A DNA stretch of 64,000 bases, from the NCBI RefSeq assembly GCF_002157355.1, contig NZ_LYMK01000035.1, forward strand, positions 1-64,000, in the 5' to 3' direction. Positions within the stretch are counted from its first letter, which is position 1; every line of letters starts with the position of its first letter. This DNA is from Variovorax sp. JS1663. Its GTDB lineage: Bacteria > Pseudomonadota > Gammaproteobacteria > Burkholderiales > Burkholderiaceae_C. Shown here one piece after another: positions 33,790 through 42,600 of the stretch. The translations under genes were made by a program, and so were the position numbers. Under the pieces are notes generated by a model. The model ran no database searches, was not told the origin of the DNA, and worked only from the letters and a program-made list of their open reading frames with translations.

Positions 33790-34797
33790 CTAGACCTGCT
33801 GCAGGTCCAGGTCGGCTGCGCACTGCAAGTCGGCGGCTCGGATCTTTTCGATCGCGAAGTCGATGAAGGCGCGCATGCGCGTGGGCAGGTGCTGGCGGCT
33901 CAGGTAGCAGATGTAGTGGCCGCGATCGTCGGGCGCGTGCTGCGCCAGGCAGGACACGAGCGTGCCGCCGCGCAAGTGGCCGCAGATCTGGTAGCCCGGC
34001 AGCTGCGCGATGCCTTGTCCGTTCAGCACGGCCTGCAGCACCAGGTCGCCGTCGTTGTAGGTGAGCCTGGAGCCCGGCGTGAGCTTGCGCATCTGCCCGT
34101 CGACCTTGAACTCCCATTCGGCGATGCGACTGGAGGCATGGCGGAAGTTGATGCAATGGTGCCGGGCCAGCTCATCCACCGTGGCGGGCAGTCCGTGGGT
34201 CCGCCGGTAGGCCGGCGATGCGCACACCAGCAACTGCATCGGGATGATCTGCCTGGCGATGATCTGCGCATCCTCGATGCGCCCGTTGCGAAATTCGATG
34301 TCCACGCGATCGGTGATGAAGTCGGTCGGCTTGTCGCTCAGGACCAGCTCGAGGGTGACATCCGGGTAGGCGAGCTGGAAGTCGGCGAGCAGCGGCGCCA
34401 CCACCTTGCGGCCGAAGCCCACGGCCGAGCTGATCCGCAGGTGTCCGCGTGGCGGGCCTTCGCGCAGGTCCTTCATCTCATCGACCGCCTGCACGATCCG
34501 GTCCACGCCGGTGTGGCATCCGGCGTAGAAGATGTCGCCTTCGCGGGTCAGGGTGGTGCTGCGCGTGGTCCGCAGGAACAGGCGGACGTTGAGCTGGTCC
34601 TCCAGCCGCTGCACGCTGCGGCTCACGGCCGAGCGGCCGATGCCCAGCCGGTCCGCGGCGCGGGCGAAGCTGCCTTCCGCCACCACGGCGATGAAGGCGA
34701 CCACCCCTGCATAGGTCGTCGCGAAGCTGGAGGCCAGTGGGTCGGAACGCGGCGTGAGCGGCGCGGAGGATGAAAGGGAGAGGGGGGGTGTAGACAT
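33790..34797 (-). CDS. LysR-family transcriptional regulator (DsdC/PecT-like branch)
   Basis: The 335-residue LTTR has an unusually long N-terminal leader (~30 residues) before the helix-turn-helix (FIAVVAEGSFARAADRLGIGRSAVSRSVQRLEDQLNVRLFLRTTRSTTLT, ~residues 34-80), then the ligand domain. I use the ATG at 34797; a TTG 60 bases earlier is in frame but weaker. The 18-bp motif TGTCAAGCTTTGTTATGG lies 98 bp upstream of the start and is repeated exactly before the SDR-efflux operon at 41858. This suggests the regulator governs its own gene and that operon. It is divergent from the bestrophin gene. Confidence 0.9.
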   Translation of the reverse strand: MSTPPLSLSSSAPLTPRSDPLASSFATTYAGVVAFIAVVAEGSFARAADRLGIGRSAVSRSVQRLEDQLNVRLFLRTTRSTTLTREGDIFYAGCHTGVDRIVQAVDEMKDLREGPPRGHLRISSAVGFGRKVVAPLLADFQLAYPDVTLELVLSDKPTDFITDRVDIEFRNGRIEDAQIIARQIIPMQLLVCASPAYRRTHGLPATVDELARHHCINFRHASSRIAEWEFKVDGQMRKLTPGSRLTYNDGDLVLQAVLNGQGIAQLPGYQICGHLRGGTLVSCLAQHAPDDRGHYICYLSRQHLPTRMRAFIDFAIEKIRAADLQCAADLDLQQV

Positions 34798-35107
34798 GGC
34801 GGCTGGTCGGTCGGATGCGGTTGCAGAGTGCGGTGCCTCCACGAAAGAACGAGGCAACTTTGCACGCTCCGTGCCCCGTGGGCCAGTTAATGCCTGTCAA
34901 GCTTTGTTATGGATGCGCAGGCCGGCCCAGGGGAGCGGCTGCGCCCGGCGATTGGTGCCTGCCCGTCAACGCCGTGAGGCGTCGCGGATGCCTTCTGCGG
35001 CTGCATCGCCTTCCCTACGATGTACTGCATGAAGCTCTTTCTTTCCCTGCAGGGCTGAACGCCGTGACGACGCAGCAGTTTGACTTCCTCAACCCGCGGA
35101 GACGGCC
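34798..35107. other. Divergent control region, lysR / bestrophin
   Basis: The 310 bases between the leftward regulator gene and the rightward channel gene hold the 18-bp repeat at 34895-34912 and, near the right end, GGAG before the bestrophin ATG. No other gene or repeat is visible. The two promoters should be here but are not obvious. Confidence 0.55.
34895..34912. promoter_or_regulatory. 18-bp repeat, copy 1 (probable operator)
   Basis: TGTCAAGCTTTGTTATGG, present again at 41858-41875 with no mismatch. Internally it holds a TYAWG-CTTTG-TYAWG arrangement (TCAAG/TTATG); a rearranged version lies at 42011-42026. It is positioned upstream of the lysR gene and within the divergent lysR/bestrophin spacer. 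Confidence 0.55.
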
Positions 35108-36118
35108 ATGCATCTGGGCAAGTCCTACAAGGTTTCCGAATTCATCGTCTGGACCCGGCGCAGGATCTACCTGCTTCTGGCCATTGCCTCCTTGCCGGTC
35201 ATCCTCTACACGGTCTGTGGCCTGCGTTGGATGACCATGCCGCTGGCCATGGTCGGGCTGTTGGGAACGGCCACGTCCTTCATCGTCGGCTTCAAGAATG
35301 TCCAGACCTACCACCGGACGCTCGACGCGCAGCAATTGTGGACCGCCATCCTCGGCTCGAGCCGGTTCTGGGGCGCCAGCGTCCAGAACTATGGGCTGGG
35401 ACTGGACGAGGTGCGCGAACTCATCGCGCGCCACCTGGCCTGGCTCAGTTGCCTGCGCTACGAGCTGAGGACCCCGAGGCCGTGGGAGACCATGGAAAAG
35501 GCTTCGCATGCCGAATACCGGCGCTGCAGGTACCGCATTCCCGAGCACGAGACACCGCTTGAGGAGGCGCTGCGCGGGCAACTGTCGCCGGCGGAACTTC
35601 GGCTGGTGCTGGACGCTGAGGACAAGGCCCTGCAGGTGCTCTGGCTTCAGGGGCGGGGCCTGAAGCGCCTCCTGGACGAGGGCCACCTGTCCTTGACCTG
35701 CCACCTCGAGCTGCACAAGCTGCTCAAGGAGTTCATCGGGCAGCAAGGCCATGCCGAACGCATCAAGAACTACCCGTACCCGAGGCAATACGCCATCATC
35801 AACACGATCTTCGTGTGGGCGTTCTGCACGCTGCTTCCGTTCGGGCTGCTGCAGGAGTTCGACAAGCTCAACCAGGGCGTTTCCGGCCTCATGCAAGGCA
35901 ACATGGTGTGGTTGGTGGTGCCCTTCAGCGCCACCATTTCCTGGATGTACACCTCCCTGGACCTGGTGGGCGAGAGCACAGAGAACCCCTTCGAAGGCGG
36001 TGCCAACGACGTGCCGATCAGCTACGTCTCCAGGCGCGTCGAGCGGGAGCTGCTCGCGCAGTCGGGGGCACTTTCGCTGCCGGCCCTGCCGAAGCCGATC
36101 AACGACATCCTAATGTGA
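35108..36118 (+). CDS. Bestrophin-family anion channel-like protein
   Basis: The 336-residue membrane protein belongs to the bestrophin/UPF0187 family: SYKVSEFIVWTRRRIYLLLAIASLPVILYTV (first helix, residues ~5-35), AMVGLLGTATSFIVGFKNVQTYHRT-type second helix, NYPYPRQYAIINTIFVWAFCTLLPFGLL (~220-250) and a fourth segment ending WMYTSLDLVGESTENPFEGGANDVPIS, where the acidic NPFEG-type motif is typical. Bacterial members form pentameric ion channels. The ATG has GGAG upstream. No partner gene is obvious; it is divergent from a LysR gene. Confidence 0.88.
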   Translation: MHLGKSYKVSEFIVWTRRRIYLLLAIASLPVILYTVCGLRWMTMPLAMVGLLGTATSFIVGFKNVQTYHRTLDAQQLWTAILGSSRFWGASVQNYGLGLDEVRELIARHLAWLSCLRYELRTPRPWETMEKASHAEYRRCRYRIPEHETPLEEALRGQLSPAELRLVLDAEDKALQVLWLQGRGLKRLLDEGHLSLTCHLELHKLLKEFIGQQGHAERIKNYPYPRQYAIINTIFVWAFCTLLPFGLLQEFDKLNQGVSGLMQGNMVWLVVPFSATISWMYTSLDLVGESTENPFEGGANDVPISYVSRRVERELLAQSGALSLPALPKPINDILM

Positions 36119-36256
36119 ACGGATCGCCCGGGCATTGGTGCGGACGGCGCAACATGGTGAGGCCACCTGCACGGCTATCGGGCGAGCGCCTTCAGACCTA
36201 GCATCGAGGCAACTTTGGGCATTCCAGCGCCAGTACCCCTGCCGCTCTTCTCGATC

Positions 36257-36781
36257 ATGGCCAAGCTGCAAGCTCCTCCAGTCTCGCTCCTGAACAAGTA
36301 CAGCGGGGCCGATTTCCAGCCCATCTACGGCACCACGGTCACCGTCAGCGGTGGGGAGGCCGAGCATGCACGGGCCTCGGGCACTGCGCGGTCGGACGAT
36401 GGCAACCTCGAAGTGGATCTGCGCCTGCCCTCCGCGATGGGTGGCGAGGGCGGAGGCACCAATCCCGAGCAGTTGTTCGCAGCCGCGTATGCGGCCTGCT
36501 TCCATGGAGCGCTGAACCTGCTGGCCAGTCGCAACGGAATCGTGATGCGCGGTGCCAGCGTCGAAGTGTCGGTGGTCTTCGGCCGCGACCCGATGGATGG
36601 CCTGTTCGCGCTGACGGCGGACGTGCGCATCTACCTGCCGGGCATCGAGAAGAGCGTGGCCCAGGAGCTGGTGCGCAATACGGAACGGCTGTGCCCCTAC
36701 GCGAAGATGGCGAGGAGCGGCATCACCAGCGTGGTGGCGCTGGCGGACGCCGGGTCCGGCAAGGTCAACAACAAGCAATGA
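36257..36781 (+). CDS. Organic hydroperoxide resistance protein, Ohr/OsmC family
   Basis: The 174-residue peroxidase carries the two reactive cysteines of the family: AAAYAACFHGALNLLA (peroxidatic Cys) and TERLCPYAKMARSG (resolving Cys), plus the N-terminal YSGADFQPIYGTTVTVSGGEAEHARASG region. It reduces organic hydroperoxides in the cytoplasm with lipoylated or thiol partners. The start at 36257 (MAKLQAPPVSLL) is the usual length; a TTG start 42 bases upstream is possible and the ribosome site here is weak. It converges with the EmrA-type gene. No ohrR regulator gene is adjacent, so control may come from elsewhere. Confidence 0.9.
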   Translation: MAKLQAPPVSLLNKYSGADFQPIYGTTVTVSGGEAEHARASGTARSDDGNLEVDLRLPSAMGGEGGGTNPEQLFAAAYAACFHGALNLLASRNGIVMRGASVEVSVVFGRDPMDGLFALTADVRIYLPGIEKSVAQELVRNTERLCPYAKMARSGITSVVALADAGSGKVNNKQ

Positions 36782-36843
36782 CACGCGTCGAAGGGGAAGC
36801 TACCGACCCTGGCGGGCACGACATCCCCCCGGGCGACCGCGCG

Positions 36844-37923
36844 CTATCGCATCCCGATCTCGGTGCGGCAACAGTTCGCGGTGTCACGCCGTTCGCCGAT
36901 ACGGATCTTCGGCGTCACGGACATGCCGACCCGCAGCTTCGCTGCCGCGGATTGGCCGGGATCGATGCGGATGCGAACAGGGAGACGCTGGACGATCTTC
37001 GTGAAGTTGCCCGTGGCGTTGTGCGGCGCAACGGCGGAGTAGCTGACGCCGCTGGCCGGGCCCAGGCTTTCCACCGTGCCTTTCAGCATCTCGCCCGGCA
37101 AGGCATCCACTTCGATGTCCACGGCATGCCCGGCTTGCACGCGCGCCAGCTGTGTTTCGCGGAAGTTGGCCGCGATATAGACGGCGTCGAGCGGAACAAT
37201 CGCCACCAACGGTTTCCCCGGGCTCACGAAGGCGCCGACGCGCACCGATTTCTGCCCGATCGTCCCATCGAACGGCGCAGTGATACGCGTATAGGAAAGC
37301 TTCAGTTCGGCGGCGGCTTGCACGGATTGCGCCTGGGAGAGAGCCGCCTTGGCCTTCTCCAGATCCGCCTTGAGGACGCCCACTTGCTGGCGGGCCGCTT
37401 GCAGTCCGGCCAGGTTCTTTTCTCCTGCGGCCAGCTGAATGCTCAACTGTGCTTCGGCCTGCTGCAGTGCCTGCAGGGTGCCTGATCCATCCGCGGCAAG
37501 ATTGCGATAGCGGACCTGATTCGTCCTGGCCAGTTTGAGCGAGGCATCGTCCGCCTGCACTGCGGCCTGGGCCTGGCGAATCGCGGTTTCCTGGAGGACG
37601 AGGCGCGCCTGCAGACCGACGATATTGGCTCGGGCAGCTTCGACCTCGGCCTTCGCTGCGTTCACCGCCACAACAAAATCACGATCGTCGATGGTGGCGA
37701 GCAAGTCGCCTGACTTCACGGGCTGGTTGTCTTCGATCAATACCTTGTCCACCGTTCCCGCCACCTGGGGCGCGACGATCGTGAAGTCGGCGTGTACATA
37801 GGCGTCGTCCGTCGACTGGGTCGATGCGCTGGACGCGGGGCGATTCAGGTAGAGCGCGCCGCCGATCAGCACTGCAAGCAGCAGTGCTGCGCTGACGATC
37901 CTGGCTGTCTTTGGCAATGCCAT
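36844..37923 (-). CDS. EmrA/HlyD-type periplasmic adaptor of a multidrug efflux pump
   Basis: The 359-residue membrane fusion protein has an N-terminal anchor (residues ~8-28), a split lipoyl domain (ADFTIVAPQVAGTVDKVLIEDNQPVKSGDLLATID and YTRITAPFDGTIGQKSVRVGAFVSPG), a long alpha-helical coiled-coil hairpin (~85-185, rich in Ala, Gln and Glu) and beta-barrel and membrane-proximal domains. It bridges the EmrB-like permease and the outer-membrane channel encoded just upstream. It begins 5 bp after the permease stop. Such pumps export hydrophobic acids, uncouplers and antibiotics. Confidence 0.92.
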   Translation of the reverse strand: MALPKTARIVSAALLLAVLIGGALYLNRPASSASTQSTDDAYVHADFTIVAPQVAGTVDKVLIEDNQPVKSGDLLATIDDRDFVVAVNAAKAEVEAARANIVGLQARLVLQETAIRQAQAAVQADDASLKLARTNQVRYRNLAADGSGTLQALQQAEAQLSIQLAAGEKNLAGLQAARQQVGVLKADLEKAKAALSQAQSVQAAAELKLSYTRITAPFDGTIGQKSVRVGAFVSPGKPLVAIVPLDAVYIAANFRETQLARVQAGHAVDIEVDALPGEMLKGTVESLGPASGVSYSAVAPHNATGNFTKIVQRLPVRIRIDPGQSAAAKLRVGMSVTPKIRIGERRDTANCCRTEIGMR

Positions 37924-37928
37924 GGCGG

Positions 37929-39509
37929 TTATCCGTGTGAAGGGGATGAAGCAGAAGAATCGGTCGATGCGGCGCCCAGGTCGGGCGCCGGGATATGGGT
38001 CAGCCGAAGCACGAGAGGAATCATCAGGAGAGCGAGCACGCCCAGAACGCGGTAGGCATCGGCAGTAGCCAGCACCGGCGACTGCAGGCTGATCACCGTC
38101 ATCAGTTGGGAAGACTCCGGCGGATTCGCCAGGGAGTTGCTGACCATACCCGCGTGGTCCAGCAACATGTCCGCATGGAAGCGGGCGCGTACCGCTGTGA
38201 ACTGCCCGACCACCGCGGCGCCCAGCAACGAGCCGAAGGCGCGCAGCGCGTTGATCGTGCCGGAAATGTAAGGACCTTCCGTGGGCAGCACGACGCTGGT
38301 GATCAGGAAAAGCATCGACACCACGGCCATCGGTTGACCGAAGGCTTGCAACGTCTGCGCGACAACGAACTGGTCCCGGTTCCAGTCAGCCGCCAATCGT
38401 GAGCCGCAGAGGCATGCGAGTGCGACCAGAGCCAGGCCGAGCGCGAATACCAGACGCGCATCCACCCATTTCTGATAGAGCACCAGTGCCACCACCGATC
38501 CCAGGACAAGCTGGGGCAGGGCCACGATCAGACCCACCGGTGCAGTCTGCATGGAACGGTAGTCCTGGATTTGCCCCAGGTAGCTGGCGGGCAATTGCGA
38601 GCCGGACAGAAGAACGATCAGCAGAAGGACGAACAGGATGCAGCCCAGTCCCAGGTTGCGGCGCCCGAGGATCTGCAGCTTGAGGAATGGCGAGGGGTGA
38701 TACCACTCGGTCAGCAGGTAGACGAATAGAAGGGCGAGCCCGGCCAGCAACGCCACGGTGATCAACGGCGAGTTGAACCAGTCCAGCCGCACGCCCTGGT
38801 CGAGCGCGACCGTGATCGAGCCGAGCGCCGGTATGCCGACGGCCATGCCGAACCAGTTGGCCTGCCGAAAGCGATCCCACTGGATCGCCTCGAGCGAGAG
38901 TCCCCAGTTCACCAGCAGTCCGGCGACGATGGCCAGCGGCACGATCTGCCAATACACCCAGCGCCAGTCGAAGATGCCATCCGTCCACTGCCCGGCCAGC
39001 CAGATGGCGAGGTTGGGCGCGAAGGTGGCGGTCATCGCATAGAGCGCCAGTCCATGCAGCCGAATCTGCAGCGGCAGGAACTTCAGGGCGGCCATCATCA
39101 GGATGGGAATCAAGGTACCGCTGCTGATGCCCTGGAGAAAGCGCAGGCACAGAAGCAGGGTCAAGTCCTGGATGAATGGCAGCAGCACGGCCAGCAACGC
39201 ACAGCTGCCGACCATCCACAGGTGAAAGCGCCGCAGCGACAGGGTGATGGCGAACCATGCCGCAAAGGGCATCGCGATCAGTTCGCCGGCGGTATAGGCG
39301 GTGGAGAGCCAGGACGCATCGTCCAGGTCGAAGCCGAGTGCGCCACGGACATCGGCCAGTGCCAATGCGCCGACGCGATTGTTCAGTCCCGCCATCATCG
39401 CGGCGAGGAAGATGCCTAGCAGTCCGGCCATGGCACGCATGGAGGGCGCGGCCGGGGCGGCCTGAAAACCGGGCGCGGCGGATCGCCCTGGCAAGGTGTC
39501 GGTGGTCAT
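37929..39509 (-). CDS. EmrB/QacA-type DHA2 major facilitator efflux permease
   Basis: The 526-residue inner-membrane protein has 14 predicted helices, the DHA2 hallmark. Motif A-type (LRRFHLWMVGSCALLAVLLPFIQ) and the motif C-region are visible, and WLSTAYTAGELIAMPFAAWFAITLSLRRF near the N-terminus is characteristic of EmrB. It is a proton-driven antiporter for lipophilic compounds. Its start overlaps the NodT-type gene stop (ATGA) and its stop lies 5 bp before the adaptor gene, so all pump components are translated in step. Order on the transcript is reductase-like, outer-membrane factor, permease, adaptor. Confidence 0.93.
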   Translation of the reverse strand: MTTDTLPGRSAAPGFQAAPAAPSMRAMAGLLGIFLAAMMAGLNNRVGALALADVRGALGFDLDDASWLSTAYTAGELIAMPFAAWFAITLSLRRFHLWMVGSCALLAVLLPFIQDLTLLLCLRFLQGISSGTLIPILMMAALKFLPLQIRLHGLALYAMTATFAPNLAIWLAGQWTDGIFDWRWVYWQIVPLAIVAGLLVNWGLSLEAIQWDRFRQANWFGMAVGIPALGSITVALDQGVRLDWFNSPLITVALLAGLALLFVYLLTEWYHPSPFLKLQILGRRNLGLGCILFVLLLIVLLSGSQLPASYLGQIQDYRSMQTAPVGLIVALPQLVLGSVVALVLYQKWVDARLVFALGLALVALACLCGSRLAADWNRDQFVVAQTLQAFGQPMAVVSMLFLITSVVLPTEGPYISGTINALRAFGSLLGAAVVGQFTAVRARFHADMLLDHAGMVSNSLANPPESSQLMTVISLQSPVLATADAYRVLGVLALLMIPLVLRLTHIPAPDLGAASTDSSASSPSHG

Positions 39510-41002
39510 TGCCCGGTCCCTTCTGTGGGCGCCGATGCAAGTTCGAGTGCTCCCGGGTCCCAGCCGCCGCCCAGCGACTTGTAGAGGTTCACGAGGGTGA
39601 GCGCGGCGGCTGTCGCGCTGCCGTTGAGACTGGTCTGGCTGGCCAGCAGGTTGCGCTGCGCCGTCAGCACGCTCAGATAGTCGGCGGCACCCTCCTGATA
39701 GCCTCGCTCGGCGATCCGCAGCGCCTCTGCGCTCTGCTCATGGGAGACCAGCAACTCGGCGTGTTGACGCTGCTGGGCGGCCCAGGCGTCCAGGGCATTG
39801 TCCACCTCGTGCCACGCGCGCAGCACCGTCTGCCGGTAGGCGAGGGCTGCCGTCTTCTGCTGTGCCTCGTTCAGCGCCAGTCGCTGGGCGAGTCTGCCAC
39901 CCTGGAAGATCGGAAGGAAGACCGTCGGACCCACGGAAAAGAACCGGGAGTCCCAGCTGCCGAGATCGCCGAATTCGGAAGCTTCGACGCCGATTCGGCC
40001 CTTCAAGCCGATCCGCGGGTAGAAGTCGGCCTTCGCGACCCCGATGGCGGCCGTTGCGGCATGGAGCAGCGCTTCGGCACGCAGGATGTCCGGCCGCCTG
40101 CGCGCCAGTTCGGACGGAACACCGACCGGGACATCGGCCGGGAGCGCAGGCAGGGGCATCGCGTCGCGCACCCGATCATCGATGGCGCGCGGCGGCGCGC
40201 CGAGGAGCAGGGCCAGTGCGTTCATCTGGGCGTTGCGACGCTGCGTCAACTCGGGAACCAGCGCCCTGACCGTGGCCAGCTGCGCAAGCGCCGACGAGGT
40301 CTCGAAGCGTGTGGCGACCCCCTGGCGCTGACGGCTTTCCGCCAGGCCGAGCGTGCGTTCGGCGACGACCCGGTTCTGCTCCGCGATGTCCAGCTGTGCC
40401 TGCGTGCCGCGCAACTGCAAGTAGGTTCGCGCCACTTCGGCAGACAAAGCCACGCATGCCGCCTCGCGGTCGTACACCGCCGCGTCCAGCGTCGCCTGTG
40501 CCCCTTCGCGGGCGCGCCGGGCGCGGCCCCACAGGTCGATCTCCCAGCTGGCATCGAAGCCCAGCTGCCAGAGGTTGCTGGGCGTGGTCGGTGCGCCCAA
40601 CGCGGCAAGCTTGCCGTTTTCACTCAGGGCCTCACGCGCGTAGCTGGCGCCGAGGCCCACGCTGGGCAGCAGGTCTGCCGAAGCGATGCCCCGTTGCGCG
40701 CGGCTTTGCTCGATGCGGGAGGACGCGATCTGAAGATCGAGATTGGCCGCCTGGGCATTCGCCTGCAGGTCGGCCAGCAGCGCGTCATTGAAGAGCGTCC
40801 ACCATGGCGTGGGGACGTCGGCGCCGGAGGGCTGCATGGCACCGACGTGATCCGCCCTCGGGGTCAGCGCGACTTCGTGCAGCCCGCTCTCGGGTCTCAC
40901 GAAATCCGGACCCACCGCGCAGCCGGGCAGCAGCAAGGCCAGCCACAACGCCGCGCTCGCGCGCAGCGCCCCGTTCCCTGGTGTGCCGGCTCGGGCGTTC
41001 AT
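39506..41002 (-). CDS. NodT/OprM-family outer-membrane efflux lipoprotein
   Basis: The 498-residue protein has a lipoprotein signal (ALWLALLLPGCAVGPDFVRPE, lipobox LPGC around residue 26) and the two OEP repeats of TolC-type channels (residues ~60-270 and ~275-480), with the typical PTPWWTLFNDALLADLQANAQAANLDLQIASSRIEQSRAQRG start. It forms the outer-membrane duct for the EmrAB-type pump encoded next. I start it at 41002 (MNARAGTPGNG), which overlaps the SDR gene stop by four bases. Encoding the outer channel with an EmrAB pump makes this a complete tripartite system. No defects are seen. Confidence 0.93.
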   Translation of the reverse strand: MNARAGTPGNGALRASAALWLALLLPGCAVGPDFVRPESGLHEVALTPRADHVGAMQPSGADVPTPWWTLFNDALLADLQANAQAANLDLQIASSRIEQSRAQRGIASADLLPSVGLGASYAREALSENGKLAALGAPTTPSNLWQLGFDASWEIDLWGRARRAREGAQATLDAAVYDREAACVALSAEVARTYLQLRGTQAQLDIAEQNRVVAERTLGLAESRQRQGVATRFETSSALAQLATVRALVPELTQRRNAQMNALALLLGAPPRAIDDRVRDAMPLPALPADVPVGVPSELARRRPDILRAEALLHAATAAIGVAKADFYPRIGLKGRIGVEASEFGDLGSWDSRFFSVGPTVFLPIFQGGRLAQRLALNEAQQKTAALAYRQTVLRAWHEVDNALDAWAAQQRQHAELLVSHEQSAEALRIAERGYQEGAADYLSVLTAQRNLLASQTSLNGSATAAALTLVNLYKSLGGGWDPGALELASAPTEGTGQ

Positions 41003-41754
41003 CGGGGCGTCTTCTGCAGGGCGAACCATCCATCGAAGCCGAGCTCGCCGAGCCACGGGTTGTCGCCGGGCACCAGCGTGTCGTCCTTGAGCTCGGCGCC
41101 GAAGTAGCGCGCATGCACGTCCGCCACCACGGTGCGCGGGTCGTTCGTCTTCGCAAGAAAGCGCTGGACGAGCTCCGACAGGCGCACGCGCTCGGGTCCG
41201 GCGATCTCCACCACGCCGTTGACGGGCGCTCCCACCGTGAATTCGGCCATCGCCGCGGCCACGTCGTCCGAAGCGATCGGCTGCATGAAGGCCGGGGACA
41301 GGCGCACCGTCTTGTCGTCGGCCGCCGACTGGACGATGCCGCCGAGGAACTCGAAGAACTGGGTGGAGTGGACGATGGTGTAGGGGATCTTCGATTCGCG
41401 GATGAGTTTTTCCTGCGCGATCTTGCCGCGGAAGTAGCCGCTCTCGGCGAGGCGGTCGGTGCCCACGACGGACAGCGCGACGTGGTGCCTGACGCCGGCC
41501 TTCTCTTCGGCGGCCAGCAGGTTGCGGCCGGAAGTCTGGAAGAACTCGAGGACGGCCTTGTCCTCGAAAGAGGGCGAGTTGGCGACGTCGACGACGACCT
41601 GGGCGCCGGCGAGTGCTGCGTCCAAGCCCTCGCCCGTCATCGTGTTGACACCCGACGCGGGCGATGCGGCGATGGCCTCGTGGTCCATGTCGCGCAGGTT
41701 GTTGACGAGCTTGCTGCCGATGAGGCCGCTGCCTCCGATGACGACGATCTTCAT
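40999..41754 (-). CDS. NmrA/SDR-type NAD(P)-binding protein heading the efflux operon
   Basis: The 251-residue Rossmann protein begins MKIVVIGGSGLIGSKLVNNLRDMDHEAI with the GxxGxxG nucleotide loop. It then shows VVVDVANSPSFEDKAVLEFFQTSGRNLL, VALSVVGTDRLAESGYFRGKIAQEKLIRESKIPYTIVHSTQFFEF, the atypical-SDR (NmrA/HSCARG) pattern with Y-x(3)-K. Such proteins act as NADPH sensors or quinone reductases. The stop overlaps the outer-membrane factor start (ATGA), so it is the first gene of the SDR-NodT-EmrB-EmrA operon. It faces a SnoaL-like gene across a 330-bp control region with the 18-bp repeat. It may modify the compound the pump exports. Confidence 0.87.
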   Translation of the reverse strand: MKIVVIGGSGLIGSKLVNNLRDMDHEAIAASPASGVNTMTGEGLDAALAGAQVVVDVANSPSFEDKAVLEFFQTSGRNLLAAEEKAGVRHHVALSVVGTDRLAESGYFRGKIAQEKLIRESKIPYTIVHSTQFFEFLGGIVQSAADDKTVRLSPAFMQPIASDDVAAAMAEFTVGAPVNGVVEIAGPERVRLSELVQRFLAKTNDPRTVVADVHARYFGAELKDDTLVPGDNPWLGELGFDGWFALQKTPR

Positions 41755-41857
41755 GATGGATCCTTCAGTGGCCCCGAGGGGCGTTGGGTTGAGAGCGCTG
41801 GAAAGGAATGCCGATGCCTACTTTGCTCGGGCGGGCGAGCGAAGGCGAGTTATTCGG

Positions 41858-41875
41858 TGTCAAGCTTTGTTATGG
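41858..41875. promoter_or_regulatory. 18-bp repeat, copy 2 (probable operator)
   Basis: TGTCAAGCTTTGTTATGG, identical to 34895-34912. It lies 104 bp upstream of the SDR gene start. Exact conservation over 18 bp at two unrelated promoter regions 7 kb apart suggests a common regulator, most simply the LysR product of 33790-34797. Confidence 0.55.
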
Positions 41876-42010
41876 GGCCGGTGGTGGCCGCATTTCGTGC
41901 TGCTCGTGCTGCTCGTGCTGCTGCCGGCCTTGAGCGGCTGCTTCCACGAGCGCGACGAGGCTGCACGGAGCTTGCGCGTGGGGTCGTCGCTCCGAGTGAT
42001 CGTCTTAACA

Positions 42011-42026
42011 ATGCTTGACAAAGCAT
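42011..42026. promoter_or_regulatory. Inverted repeat related to the 18-bp element
   Basis: ATGCTT-GACA-AAGCAT is a perfect 6-bp inverted repeat with a 4-base spacer, 59 bp upstream of the SnoaL-like start. Read on the minus strand it gives TTATGCTTTGTCAAG, that is, the elements of the 18-bp repeat (TCAAG, CTTTG, TTATG) in swapped order. Confidence 0.45.
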
Positions 42027-42084
42027 AACTTTCACTTGGCGTCGGGCTCACGGACGATGGCAGGCGCCGTCCTGGAGAATTCTC

Positions 42085-42546
42085 ATGAGTGTTTCGCCCA
42101 AGCCAGACCCGGTCGCGGCGCCTGCTGGCCTGCCCGCTTCCGTTGCGGCTTACATCGCTGCGACCAACGCCTTCGACGCCGACGCGTTGATGGCCTGCTT
42201 CGCGGACGGTGCGTTGGTCAACGATCAACTGCGCGACTACTGGGGCACCGACGCCATCAGGACGTGGGCCGAGCGGGAGCTCATCGGGGACAAGGTGACC
42301 ATGGAGGTGGTCAAGGTTGTCGACCATTTCGGGGATGTGATCGTGACGGCCCATGTGGATGGGGAGTACGACAAGACCGGCCTGCCGGGACCGCTGGTGC
42401 TCGCGTTCCACTTCGCCGTTCGCGCCGACAAGATCGTCCGGCTGATCATCCTCAACAACAGGGCGCCTGATTCTTCCCCGGAAATTCGCAGCCTTCGCGC
42501 CGCGCTCGCAGTTCGCCGTCCGCCGGATGCAGCGCCAGAGGCGTGA
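42085..42546 (+). CDS. SnoaL/NTF2-like small protein
   Basis: The 153-residue protein has the SnoaL/NTF2 cone fold signature: AAYIAATNAFDADALMACFADGALVNDQLRDYWGTDAIRTWAERELIGD (first half), then VVDHFGDVIVTAHVDGEYDKTG and LAFHFAVRADKIVRLIIL. Such proteins are small isomerases, hydrolases or binding proteins. It faces the SDR-efflux operon across a shared regulatory region with related operator-like sites, and SDR plus SnoaL pairs under LysR control are common in Burkholderiales. Substrate is unknown. It is followed after 54 bp by the large ATPase regulator. Confidence 0.85.
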   Translation: MSVSPKPDPVAAPAGLPASVAAYIAATNAFDADALMACFADGALVNDQLRDYWGTDAIRTWAERELIGDKVTMEVVKVVDHFGDVIVTAHVDGEYDKTGLPGPLVLAFHFAVRADKIVRLIILNNRAPDSSPEIRSLRAALAVRRPPDAAPEA

Positions 42547-42600
42547 GCGTCGCGCCGCTTGGCGAAGCCGCGTTTGAACTTGCGGCAGGAGTACTCCAGA

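Larger units (their letters stand above)
41755..42084. other. Divergent control region, efflux operon / SnoaL-like gene
   Basis: The 330 bases hold the 18-bp repeat at 41858-41875 and the inverted repeat at 42011-42026, described separately. The rest looks uncoded: the open frames through it (for example 41850-42035) have no family match. Confidence 0.55.
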
